Shown here piece after piece: positions 1-7,059 of a stretch of DNA of 64,000 nucleotides. Position 1 is the stretch's first letter, and each line of letters begins with the position of its first letter. The DNA comes from RGIG4079 sp045646905. GTDB taxonomy: Bacteria > Bacteroidota > Bacteroidia > Bacteroidales > Muribaculaceae. The stretch lies in contig JAZRLP010000007.1 of assembly GCA_045646905.1 (NCBI GenBank), positions 1 to 64,000 on the forward strand, read 5' to 3'. Under the pieces are notes generated by a model that was given only the letters and a program-made list of their open reading frames with translations, was not told the DNA's origin and ran no database searches. A program made the position numbers and the translations under genes.

Positions 1-272
1 TGAAAATCCCTGCTTGCAGTGGCAAGTGTAGGGAGCAGAGTCTTGACAATGGCGAGGTCGGAATAAGCCACGACCTTTGAAATGTCGTAACGGCTTAATT
101 CCTGTTCCACGAACTGCCTATCCTTAGCATCAGGATTGGCAATGCACCAGTTATACATATCACGCACACGAAGCACCTTATCCACAAGTAATTGCGGATA
201 TGCTTGACGCAACTCGTCCTCTTTAGTAAAGAGGTCGGAGCGACAAAGTTCAAGTGCGTTAGGATAAGCCAT
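1..272 (-). CDS. Phage packaging-block protein, 5' part only (DNA-binding/terminase-like?)
   Basis: The reading frame is open from an ATG at 270-272 to the window edge, so only the first 90 residues are visible. It begins MAYPNALELCRSDL and contains a stretch (about residues 50-75) that looks like a helix-turn-helix. It is the last visible gene of the minus-strand virion block and starts 23 bases after the preceding gene. It has the AATACTATG start context shared by other genes of this block. A role in DNA packaging is only inferred from position and from the small basic helical look; no catalytic motif is visible in this part. Confidence 0.6.
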   Translation of the reverse strand, partial: MAYPNALELCRSDLFTKEDELRQAYPQLLVDKVLRVRDMYNWCIANPDAKDRQFVEQELSRYDISKVVAYSDLAIVKTLLPTLATASRDF

Positions 273-295
273 AGTATTGCAGTGTTAGTTGTTTG

Positions 296-571
296 TTACT
301 CGTCATCTTCCATGTCGAGTAGGTTCTTGTGAGTGTTCTCAATCGCAAGAGGAGAACCAACTTGGGCAAGTAGCATTTCTTGGTGTAGCAACTTCACCTT
401 AGAAGCTGCTTTACCACGATAATAGCGTCTTGAAACTTCGGTATCTTTCTGCGATATGTCCCAGCGAAGCTGTTCAGGGGCAATATCAAGAATGACTGCC
501 ATATCCGATATTTTGAGGTATATGGAAGCGAATTTCTCTATTTGGTCAAGTTGTTCGGGAGTGTAGTTCAT
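296..571 (-). CDS. Small phage protein, possible small terminase-like
   Basis: This 91-residue helical protein starts one base after the stop of the preceding gene, so translation is probably coupled. The first 40 residues resemble a helix-turn-helix and the rest is a charged helix ending in an acidic tail (MEDDE). Small terminase subunits of Bacteroides phages are often of this size and composition, and the place next to other packaging-type genes fits. No diagnostic motif is visible, so the function stays tentative. Confidence 0.6.
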   Translation of the reverse strand: MNYTPEQLDQIEKFASIYLKISDMAVILDIAPEQLRWDISQKDTEVSRRYYRGKAASKVKLLHQEMLLAQVGSPLAIENTHKNLLDMEDDE

Positions 572-572
572 A

Positions 573-1094
573 TCAATCAGAGTTTATGCGTTGCGAAAAA
601 AGGTCGTTCAGTGGCACGGAGTGATTGGAAATAAGGTCATCGACCTGACTGTGAAGCGTAGCGAATATTTCCTTATCCGTAGTAATGAAAGCAGATTCAG
701 AGCGATTTCCTCGTGTCAGGTTTTGCGATGTTACGACGCAAACCGTATCGCCGGCTGTAGATTTTACCAACAAAATCTTGCTGTGATTGTCAGCGAGGTA
801 TGTCCGCTCGATAACTTGCGAAATGAACGCCCACAGCTTCAGCGTCTTGTTTGTTGCCTTATGGTCAAGAACAAGGTGGAACGCCTTTACTCGCCCCGAC
901 CTTTCGATAAAGAAAAGGCGACGCAAAAACTCTTCCGAAATGGAGAAAGAAGTTTGCCACACTTCGGCTTCTCCCACCTGTTCAAGAATCCATTCCAACA
1001 CATCAGCCACTTGCACAGCGTTAGAGAGATAAGCCTGATACGGTTTATCACTCAACGGCTTTAATACAGAGTCTATCGATGTGTTGCGTTTCAT
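573..1094 (-). CDS. PLD-like (HxK) domain protein of the phage virion block
   Basis: This 173-residue protein carries a degenerate phospholipase D-type motif in its second half: HSK followed about 20 residues later by TSQN and an RGNRSES run, as in single-domain Nuc-type PLD nucleases that act as dimers. The canonical Asp after HxK is not obvious, so activity is uncertain. The start ATG overlaps the stop of the preceding gene in an ATGA, which implies translational coupling. PLD-like proteins are known as nucleases, lipases and toxins; here a DNA-related job in the phage operon is an inference. Confidence 0.55.
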   Translation of the reverse strand: MKRNTSIDSVLKPLSDKPYQAYLSNAVQVADVLEWILEQVGEAEVWQTSFSISEEFLRRLFFIERSGRVKAFHLVLDHKATNKTLKLWAFISQVIERTYLADNHSKILLVKSTAGDTVCVVTSQNLTRGNRSESAFITTDKEIFATLHSQVDDLISNHSVPLNDLFSQRINSD

Positions 1095-1696
1095 TTCTTA
1101 GCTGTTTTCTTTTTAGATGTCTTGGTAGCTTTCTTCTCTTCCTTTGGGAACTCCGATTGAGTGCCAACAAAATGGTCATATTGTTCCCAATTAGAGTGCA
1201 ATCGCTTGTCAAGATCGATAAGCTCTTTAAGAAATGGGTAACGCTCGCTATCAGGGCAAGGGCTGTTGTCGGTAGAAAGAGAGCGAAGTTTTAGATGTAC
1301 CTCACGCATACGCTGAACGATAGAAAGGTTCTCTACATATAGAGCCTGAATATCGTCGGGAAGAGAATCGTGGTCTTCACGCTTTCCTTTCTTAAAGTCC
1401 TTTGCTGGATTTTCATCAGCGTAGGAAAAATGCTCTTCGGCGATAACATCGACTTGCTTTTGCATTTCTTCCACCTGTGCGTGAGTTAGATCCTGAACAC
1501 GAAAGTTGTAATACTTTCGGATTTGGTATTCTATAAACTCAGCCTTTCTGCCCGGGTTAGCCATTATGTTGCGATACATAATCTGATTGCCCGATAGTTT
1601 GAGCAGATACAACGCACCAACGGTGTAGTCACGCTCGTCGGTCGGTGTCTCCAGCCATTTCTTAATAAGTTCGGTAAATTTATTGTCTGTAGCCAT
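1091..1696 (-). CDS. Phage operon protein of unknown function, Lys-rich C-terminus
   Basis: I place the start at the ATG of MATDNKFTEL (1694-1696), because it has the AATACTATG context used by neighbours and the upstream 20 codons look non-coding. The 201-residue product is mainly helical and charged, with a glutamate/lysine-rich middle and a strongly basic tail (KKATKTSKKKTAKK) that could bind nucleic acid. No family is recognised. It overlaps the next gene by 4 bases and belongs to the minus-strand virion transcription unit. Confidence 0.7.
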   Translation of the reverse strand: MATDNKFTELIKKWLETPTDERDYTVGALYLLKLSGNQIMYRNIMANPGRKAEFIEYQIRKYYNFRVQDLTHAQVEEMQKQVDVIAEEHFSYADENPAKDFKKGKREDHDSLPDDIQALYVENLSIVQRMREVHLKLRSLSTDNSPCPDSERYPFLKELIDLDKRLHSNWEQYDHFVGTQSEFPKEEKKATKTSKKKTAKK

Positions 1697-1700
1697 AGTA

Positions 1701-2369
1701 TTAAAGTTTGTTGTTAATGCCAGTAAAGAACACAAGATTTTTGCCGTGTTCTTCAAGAAGTCTTCTCATCGAAGCAAGTGTTTGCCCTGTGGTAACGAAA
1801 TCGTCAAACACGATTAAGTTATCCTCTTTAGGCAGAACATTCAGCGTAAACACAGCATTCATTCGCTGTTTGGAGTGGCACGAAGCCACATCTTCGTAGA
1901 ATGGAATACCGAGCTGCTGGGCGATCACTTCTGAGATACGAGTGGCAAAGTTCTTCGTCAGGTGTCGGCGTTTCGGAGTCGTCACGATAGCCCAATCTCC
2001 TTTGGGTAGATTGTGGCCAAGCATTTCCTTTATCACAGGTACAATGCTGTCAGCGAAGAACTGCACCATATCATCATCAGCCTTAATCTCGGTAAGCGTG
2101 CGACCATAGAGCGACTTTTGCCAAATGGAAATAAAGTTCACATTTGAGCGTCTTGTTAGACGCAAACGATAAGTAAAGTCGCACCTTGCTTCCACCGATT
2201 TGTCCCATGCTTTGCGTTTCTCCTCGGCAAAGATGTCCTTACTTTGAGGAGTGCGAGAATTAGGCGAAACGCCAAGAGCGTCCATGTCGATATTAGGAAC
2301 AGAGATTTCCGAAAGGATTTCTCCCACATCAATCAAGTCGCTCTCAGCGTGAGATTTAGAAGAGTTCAT
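1701..2369 (-). CDS. ComF-like phosphoribosyltransferase-fold protein in phage operon
   Basis: The 222-residue protein has a clear type I phosphoribosyltransferase PRPP loop near its C-terminus (LIVFDDFVTTGQTLAS: hydrophobic run, DD, then TTGxT). Ahead of it lie strands typical of the fold. The start was set at the ATG at 2367-2369, which gives a 14-base overlap with the upstream gene; the longer open frame to 2546 lies inside that gene and is rejected. The N-terminal 60 residues are unlike other PRTases. Phage genomes do carry PRTase-fold enzymes, but placement among virion genes is odd. The substrate cannot be read from sequence. Confidence 0.7.
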   Translation of the reverse strand: MNSSKSHAESDLIDVGEILSEISVPNIDMDALGVSPNSRTPQSKDIFAEEKRKAWDKSVEARCDFTYRLRLTRRSNVNFISIWQKSLYGRTLTEIKADDDMVQFFADSIVPVIKEMLGHNLPKGDWAIVTTPKRRHLTKNFATRISEVIAQQLGIPFYEDVASCHSKQRMNAVFTLNVLPKEDNLIVFDDFVTTGQTLASMRRLLEEHGKNLVFFTGINNKL

Positions 2370-2931
2370 CTTCGGAAGCAGCAACGATGTCGCCAATTTC
2401 AGTTTCGATAACACCCTCGTAGAAAGGAGCAGGACACACATCGGTAGCCTCGACCGTGATAGTTGTGGCAGTCGTACCTGTTGGCCCTTGACCGAGGTCT
2501 TGGCTGACAGTAGATTTTGTTTGCCACCTAACACTACCCACCACACGATATTTGCCTTTCATATCCTTTACGAGATATACCACATCGTAGTTGTTGATAT
2601 AGAGCGAAAGGTTTGAAGCCTCTTCGCCGACACCGGGGTGAATGGCAGTGAGTTTATTGAGCTGGGTTTGGCTTGGGAGTTCGCCCTGAGGTTCAGAAGT
2701 CAACTGCGATTTGTCGGGCAAAATATCGATGTATTTCCACTTGACATCAGCATTCAGCACGAAGTCGCCGTTATATTTCGCTTCCGATATGCGACCATTC
2801 TCTGCTTTTAGGGCAGGCCATTGAGCGATTTCGCTCTTAGCGAGATAGTAAATGCGTCGCATAATGCCCGGTAGTTCGGGTGTCCCTTGACACCACGCTA
2901 CCGATTTTTGAAGATTAAGACATTCAGCCAT
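2356..2931 (-). CDS. Phage structural protein (tail or head-completion?), unknown family
   Basis: This 191-residue protein lies directly downstream of the capsid gene, with a 19-base gap. It has alternating short strands, several aromatic residues and a glycine/threonine-rich stretch near residues 145-160, a composition common in tail-tube and head-tail joining proteins. No motif identifies it. The start has a CTACTATG context similar to neighbouring genes. Virion structural role is inferred from position and composition only. Confidence 0.6.
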   Translation of the reverse strand: MAECLNLQKSVAWCQGTPELPGIMRRIYYLAKSEIAQWPALKAENGRISEAKYNGDFVLNADVKWKYIDILPDKSQLTSEPQGELPSQTQLNKLTAIHPGVGEEASNLSLYINNYDVVYLVKDMKGKYRVVGSVRWQTKSTVSQDLGQGPTGTTATTITVEATDVCPAPFYEGVIETEIGDIVAASEDELF

Positions 2932-2950
2932 AGTAGTTAGAATTTAGAGA

Positions 2951-3910
2951 TTAGACAGTGATTTCGACAGCTTTGAAGCGACGCTTGTCAATCGATTCAA
3001 ACTGCACACCGAAGAACATAGTGGCGATGTAGGTAAGGATAAATGGTTCGTATTCCTTGACCATAATGCTTTCGATGTCGCCCATTTGGTCGTAGCCTAC
3101 AAGCATGTTGCTCTTCGGACAGATGTGGATAAACTTGCTGTCAGCCTTGTTATACAAAGGCACAAGTTTGAGACGACCATTAGAGCCTTCAACAGTGGTG
3201 TGATTGTATTGCGTATTGTACGGAATACCACCATGGCTCATTAGGTAGGCTTCATTATACTTGTCAGCAAAGTCCTGTGAGCAGAACATAAGGAGTTCCT
3301 GAGAGCGAAGACGAGGGTCGAGCGAGAAAAGGATCTCCTTAGCCACATCAACAGCATTAGCTGAAGTGATTTCCTCAGAAATCTTCATATAGTTGCCATT
3401 CTCGGCAGAGATAGCTCCCGAAGTGATTTCCTTTTGTGTAATGGTATCAAAGCCGTCGAATAGGTCTTTGGTAGTATCGCCGTTAGCGTTACGCACACCA
3501 TTCCACATAGCGTCATTGAGGTGTTCCGACAAACCCTTTGCGATTTGAGCAAGCACATGGAGAGCAGTCGGAGTGGTCATCTGACCGTCGCCTTTGGTAG
3601 CACCAGTGCCGAGCAAAGTAGAGATAGCCGAGTTAGGTTCAAACTTGGCGACCACATTACCGAAATGCGTTTCGAGCGTACGGAAATCAAGTTTAAGGTT
3701 CACATCGCCTGAGCGAGTAGCCTTGTAGGGAGCGAACTGAGCGTCAGCGTAGATAGTGCCGACATTCTCTTTGTATCGTATTCCGGGGCGACCAGTCATA
3801 TACTGAAGCGTGTCCTGAATACCGATGATAGGCAACATCAAAAGGTCTTTACGCCACTTAATGGCCGCCTTTTGATAGTCGTCGAGCGTAAATTGTAGTT
3901 TACCAGCCAT
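2951..3910 (-). CDS. Probable major capsid protein (HK97-type)
   Basis: The 319-residue product follows the ClpP-type protease/scaffold gene by 19 bases, the usual place of the major capsid gene in HK97-type tailed phages. It has the expected size, few cysteines, no signal peptide and mixed alpha/beta content, with a basic hydrophobic N-terminus (about residues 12-30) where the N-arm would be. It forms the icosahedral head if the assignment is right. No residue-level signature is available by eye, so the call rests on gene order and length. Confidence 0.7.
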   Translation of the reverse strand: MAGKLQFTLDDYQKAAIKWRKDLLMLPIIGIQDTLQYMTGRPGIRYKENVGTIYADAQFAPYKATRSGDVNLKLDFRTLETHFGNVVAKFEPNSAISTLLGTGATKGDGQMTTPTALHVLAQIAKGLSEHLNDAMWNGVRNANGDTTKDLFDGFDTITQKEITSGAISAENGNYMKISEEITSANAVDVAKEILFSLDPRLRSQELLMFCSQDFADKYNEAYLMSHGGIPYNTQYNHTTVEGSNGRLKLVPLYNKADSKFIHICPKSNMLVGYDQMGDIESIMVKEYEPFILTYIATMFFGVQFESIDKRRFKAVEITV

Positions 3911-3929
3911 AGTATTAAAAGATTAAAAG

Positions 3930-4223
3930 TTATACGAGATTGTAAAGTTTGCGAGCAGAGTTTACGGTGTCGTAAAACTCTTCGACATCAGATTTTTCAG
4001 TCATAGAGGGCTTGTTGTCCTCGATGACAGCAGTAGAGCTATCGGCAGGAGCAGAAGCGAGAGCCGAAATGCGTTCATTTAATGAAGCAATCTCCTTGGC
4101 TTGTTTGTCAAGGGCATTTTCGATTGCTTGAAGATTTTCGACAGTAAGCGTAACCTTATTGTCGTCAGCACAAAGTTCCTCTACATTGAGGATCTTGCCG
4201 ATGTTGTTTACAGTAACTTTCAT
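3930..4223 (-). CDS. Nested in-frame scaffold protein (internal start of protease gene)
   Basis: The ATG at 4221-4223 is codon 233 of the protease gene and is in the same frame. It is preceded by AAATACTATG, the same start context as the capsid gene and others in this block, which an ordinary internal Met codon would not be expected to have. The 97-residue product (MKVTVNNIGKILNVEEL...) is acidic, with a predicted coiled coil in the middle. This is the layout of the lambda C/Nu3 pair, where a scaffold is made from an in-frame start inside the protease gene. Its separate synthesis is inferred, not shown. Confidence 0.5.
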   Translation of the reverse strand: MKVTVNNIGKILNVEELCADDNKVTLTVENLQAIENALDKQAKEIASLNERISALASAPADSSTAVIEDNKPSMTEKSDVEEFYDTVNSARKLYNLV

Positions 4224-4919
4224 AGTATTTGAATGATTAGAAGATTTCTCCGATTTGAAAAGCGACGAAAGCGAAGCGATGAACTTGGCGAAAGGCGAAT
4301 TTCTGTCTTGCACAGGAATGTTCGGTATCGGCATGCCGGCATTAGCCATTGCCGAAGCGATAGCGTCGGTAAGCACAGGTGCTTGCTCGTTAGAGTTGGT
4401 GACTTCGTCCACGAAGCCCCAATCAAGAGCCTCTTGTGCTGATAGCCAACCACCGATTTTCATGAGGTCGAGTAAATCTTTGACATCTTTCTTGCACTTG
4501 GCAGAATACATTGAAGCGATGTTGATGTCAAGTTTGTCAAGGTCATTCTTCTGTGCTTGCAGCTCTTGGATAAGAGCCTCAGTATTGTCGGCATTGAGGT
4601 CGCACCAACGGAAGAACTCAGTGGAGCATTTATGTACGAGGTACATAGCGTTAGCGTCGATAGAGATATGTTTCGCACCGAGCGAAGCGATAGTAGCCGC
4701 TGACGCATTCATGCCCACGAAATGCACCGACACATCGCCGTGATTACGGAACGCCGAGGCGATAGACAGAGCCGTAGCCAACGAGCCACCCAGCGAGTCA
4801 ATCAGTACCGATACAGACTGCTCGCTATTTTGGGCAAGCACGAAGTCCACATAGTTGCGGTCGAAGTCAGCACCACCGACGAAGCCTTTGAGATGAAGAT
4901 TATAAGTTGCGTTTGACAT
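3930..4919 (-). CDS. ClpP-type head maturation protease with C-terminal scaffold region
   Basis: Residues 1-190 are a ClpP/S14-like serine protease domain: the nucleophile candidate is Ser73 in GMNASAATIAS, and His96 lies in MYLVHKC, with the spacing seen in ClpP. In tailed phages such enzymes process capsid and scaffold. The last 97 residues form a coiled-coil-like, Glu/Lys-rich region (about residues 260-300) that looks like a scaffold. An in-frame internal ATG at codon 233 could make this scaffold separately (own entry). A TAACTTTG promoter lies 23 bases upstream of the start. The start ATG has the CATACTATG context. Confidence 0.85.
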   Translation of the reverse strand: MSNATYNLHLKGFVGGADFDRNYVDFVLAQNSEQSVSVLIDSLGGSLATALSIASAFRNHGDVSVHFVGMNASAATIASLGAKHISIDANAMYLVHKCSTEFFRWCDLNADNTEALIQELQAQKNDLDKLDINIASMYSAKCKKDVKDLLDLMKIGGWLSAQEALDWGFVDEVTNSNEQAPVLTDAIASAMANAGMPIPNIPVQDRNSPFAKFIASLSSLFKSEKSSNHSNTMKVTVNNIGKILNVEELCADDNKVTLTVENLQAIENALDKQAKEIASLNERISALASAPADSSTAVIEDNKPSMTEKSDVEEFYDTVNSARKLYNLV

Positions 4920-4942
4920 AGTATGAAAATTTATTTCTATGT

Positions 4943-4950
4943 CAAAGTTA
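4943..4950 (-). promoter_or_regulatory. Promoter -7 element for the phage virion block
   Basis: On the minus strand the sequence is TAACTTTG, matching the Bacteroidota -7 consensus TAnnTTTG. It ends 23 bases before the ATG of the protease gene, so the transcript would start near 4937. A clear TTTG at -33 is not seen. It would drive the protease, capsid and downstream genes leftward. Confidence 0.6.
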
Positions 4951-5018
4951 GAGTGTAATGATAAATCAGTAAAAGACAGAAAAAATGTATAAATAGCGTA
5001 TATGTTAAATAAAATTGT

Positions 5019-5026
5019 TAACTTTG
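5019..5026 (+). promoter_or_regulatory. Promoter -7 element of the abiF-like gene
   Basis: TAACTTTG lies only 4 bases before the ATG at 5031. With usual Bacteroidota spacing, transcription would begin at or within a few bases of the start codon, implying a leaderless mRNA or use of a later start (Met20). It points away from the virion block promoter, so the cassette is independently transcribed. Confidence 0.5.
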
Positions 5027-5030
5027 TGTC

Positions 5031-5927
5031 ATGGGAAACAAAGCAATAACATTAGATGAACAAATCAATCTTTTGCGACGCAGAGGAATGATTATCTCAG
5101 ACGAAGAGAAAGCCAAAGAAGTTCTCTTTGATGTAGGATATTATAGATTGGGGTTCTATTGGTTCCCATTTGAGGAAACTTATCCAAATAAGAAGCATAG
5201 GACACATAAATTCAAAAGTGGAACAGATTTTGATGATGCTGTGAATTTATATTATTTTGATTTCAAATTGCGAAATATCTTATTGAAATATTTAAGTCGC
5301 ATAGAAATCAATTTCAAAACTTGTTTGACTTATATAGTATCAAATGCTTATCCGAAGTCTCCAACATGGTTTGTAGATCCATCAGTTGTAAATAAGAAAC
5401 AAATTTCTACATTTGACGAAAAAGTTTACACTACCAAATTTAAGCAAAATGGGGTTATAACATATCATCATAAAACACACATTAATGATAAATATGCTCC
5501 AGCTTGGAAAACTTTGGAATTTATGACATTTGGCAGTGCTATTTCGTTATATTGTGCATTGAATGATGACGCTTTAAAGGAAAAGATTTCACTACATTAT
5601 AAAATCAATAAAGTAGCCGTTTTTGAGAACTATATAAAATTAATACTTGACATTCGGAATACTTGTGCTCATGGGAACATTTTATATGATTTCGCTCCAA
5701 TAAAATCAATAAGAAAAGGTCCTGCATTAATGAAAGGAGTTGGAGAAAGTCAAAATTTGTTTGGGGCAATAAAAATAATCTTGTATATGATAAAGCAAGT
5801 TTCTATAAATCGTTATAATGATTTAAAAAGAGAGATTTTGAAATTAATACAAGAATATAATGTACGAACAGAGGTTAAGAATATAATCCAAACAATCAGT
5901 GGATTAGATGAAAAAGATTTTGTATAA
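5031..5927 (+). CDS. abiF: AbiF/AbiD-type (Abi_2 family) HEPN protein
   Basis: The 298-residue product matches the Abi_2 family layout: an N-terminal LDEQINLLRRRGMIISDEEKA helix-turn region, the LFDVGYYRLGFYWFPFE signature (about residues 41-57), then an all-helical body and a HEPN RNase motif RNTCAHG with Arg209 and His214 (R-x4-H). AbiF and AbiD proteins are abortive-infection factors, and HEPN proteins usually cleave RNA. The gene is AT-rich and runs opposite to the phage genes around it. A small RNA gene with its own promoter follows 80 bases downstream. Recent work has linked AbiF-type HEPN proteins to partner non-coding RNAs acting as antitoxins; the same arrangement here is my inference. 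Confidence 0.88.
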   Translation: MGNKAITLDEQINLLRRRGMIISDEEKAKEVLFDVGYYRLGFYWFPFEETYPNKKHRTHKFKSGTDFDDAVNLYYFDFKLRNILLKYLSRIEINFKTCLTYIVSNAYPKSPTWFVDPSVVNKKQISTFDEKVYTTKFKQNGVITYHHKTHINDKYAPAWKTLEFMTFGSAISLYCALNDDALKEKISLHYKINKVAVFENYIKLILDIRNTCAHGNILYDFAPIKSIRKGPALMKGVGESQNLFGAIKIILYMIKQVSINRYNDLKREILKLIQEYNVRTEVKNIIQTISGLDEKDFV

Positions 5928-5970
5928 AAACTAAATTAAAAAATAATTTGAAAAACTTTTTTGAAAATTC

Positions 5971-6001
5971 TTTGTTGTTTCAAATAAAAGAAGTACCTTT
6001 G
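5971..6001 (+). promoter_or_regulatory. Promoter of the RNA unit behind abiF
   Basis: TTTG at 5971-5974, 19 bases, then TACCTTTG at 5994-6001: a textbook Bacteroidota sigma factor promoter. Start of transcription would be near 6007-6009. There is no open frame between here and the terminator at 6062-6096, so the product is expected to be a non-coding RNA of about 90 bases. Confidence 0.75.
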
Positions 6002-6007
6002 CAAAGA

Positions 6008-6096
6008 AAAATAGTGCCGGTATTGACAAAGCTCCTTACCAACACTTAAAAAGGGAAAAACGAGGTTATGCCTTTTCGGTATAACCTCAAATTTTT
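6008..6096 (+). ncRNA. Putative AbiF-associated small RNA
   Basis: Bounded by a consensus promoter and a strong terminator, this unit has no start codon with a useful frame. A first hairpin pairs GTG (6014-6016) with CAC (6043-6045) and GGTA (6019-6022) with TACC (6037-6040) around a symmetric 2x2 internal loop. Its apical loop (TCCTT, 6033-6037) could pair with AAGGG (6050-6054) to form a pseudoknot. The second hairpin is the 11-bp terminator stem. Position right after a HEPN Abi gene suggests a partner or antitoxin RNA. No Rfam comparison could be made. Confidence 0.65.
6062..6096 (+). terminator. Rho-independent terminator, probably bidirectional
   Basis: An 11-bp stem (6062-6072 with 6078-6088, one G-U pair) with a 5-base loop is followed by AAATTTTT. 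On the minus strand the same stem is followed by GTTTTT, so it can also end the ardA transcript, whose stop codon is at 6104. Confidence 0.85.
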
Positions 6097-6103
6097 ATAT
6101 GTG

Positions 6104-6721
6104 TTAATATCTTTGGAAAACATAGCCATTATCGAAGTAGTAATCGCACATAAATAAATCGCGAGCGAAAGCCTCGTAATTGAAGTAATACGAGAGATTG
6201 CCCATTGTTTGTTCAATATCATAACATTCTTCAATGATATGGTAAGCGAAATCTACTTCGCTATCAAATTTGCCGACATAGTATTCTTCAAATTTATCTA
6301 ATTCAGAATCGCTGAAGCAAGAGAGGAAAGCATCGACAGCATCACGGTCAGAGTGATTGGCGTACTTGATGATTGTGTCGAATGTATCTTCATCGAAGCA
6401 GCTTTCCGAATACAACTCGCGAGGAAAATTCTCGTAATCTTGGAACATAAGTTCGGGATCTTCTTCATCGGCATGCAAATCGTAGCAGAACTCGATGAAG
6501 TCATCGTAATCAAAGAAGGTGGTCAAATCTATCCACATTCCTTCAAGTGAGCCACTATTGTATTTGCCGTAAGTGCCACAATAGACAGCAGGATTATCAC
6601 TATCAAGCGAATGCTTGTGTTCGAGGATTTCGTCCTTTGTAGGAAACGAGCGACCAGTGATTTCATTCACGAAAGCGACCTTGTTGTCGCTGTGGGCTGA
6701 AAGAGAAGAAATTGTATTCAT
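6104..6721 (-). CDS. ardA: Antirestriction protein ArdA
   Basis: The protein carries the ArdA signature: PAVYCGTYGKYNSGSLEG with W-I-D next, followed by a very acidic body (about 25% Asp/Glu). ArdA is a DNA mimic that inhibits type I restriction enzymes and protects incoming mobile DNA. I chose the ATG at 6719-6721 (MNTISSLSAH, 205 residues); the open frame extends to 6805, but those extra 28 codons lie in a structured leader and look non-coding. ArdA is common on conjugative and phage elements, in line with the integrated element here. Confidence 0.85.
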   Translation of the reverse strand: MNTISSLSAHSDNKVAFVNEITGRSFPTKDEILEHKHSLDSDNPAVYCGTYGKYNSGSLEGMWIDLTTFFDYDDFIEFCYDLHADEEDPELMFQDYENFPRELYSESCFDEDTFDTIIKYANHSDRDAVDAFLSCFSDSELDKFEEYYVGKFDSEVDFAYHIIEECYDIEQTMGNLSYYFNYEAFARDLFMCDYYFDNGYVFQRY

Positions 6722-7059
6722 GCGAAAATGAATTAAATGATTAAACACTATGCTCCGTAAAGGAGCGACTTTTACACTGCCCACAAAGAGCCGATTCGCA
6801 AACATTATGCAAGGTTCGGAGATTAAATACTACCCGATTTAGGTGTGGAGATTTCAGCCCCGACACCAGTTGCTTGACCTTGCAGTTGAAAGTACCGGCA
6901 ATAACTTTGCGGCGTAAAAGTGCCCGACGGAGTATTGTTGATTTAATTCTCGTATGAGCAGACTTCGTTCAGCCTAAGCATAACCAAAAAGGTCAAGCAA
7001 TGAAATCACTGCTCGACCACAAGAGAACTATGAATAACAATGAAGAAAGTGATACTGCT
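6722..7059 (-). promoter_or_regulatory. Structured leader region upstream of ardA
   Basis: This 338-base gap has no supported gene. It contains a perfect 12-base inverted repeat (TTGCTTGACCTT at 6870-6881 and AAGGTCAAGCAA at 6989-7000), a hairpin at 6752-6766 (GCTCC/GGAGC), another at 6842-6867 (GGTGT/ACACC) and an alternative partner TGCTCGACC at 7010-7018 for the 6991-6999 arm. In the ardA direction the long stem would close a domain of about 130 bases. This suggests a cis-acting RNA controlling ardA. A TAACTTTG also occurs on the plus strand at 6902-6909, with no gene behind it. Confidence 0.5.

Noticed and set aside
591..1064. Plus-strand ORFs in the virion block
   Set aside because: They are shadows of the minus-strand PLD-like gene, which has coupled starts and a recognisable motif.
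2370..2546. Extended start of the phosphoribosyltransferase-like gene
   Set aside because: The extra 59 codons overlap the preceding structural gene in another frame and look unlike protein sequence.
6902..6909. Plus-strand TAACTTTG as an antisense RNA promoter
   Set aside because: No -33 element, hairpin terminator or ORF supports a transcript; it may occur by chance within the ardA leader.
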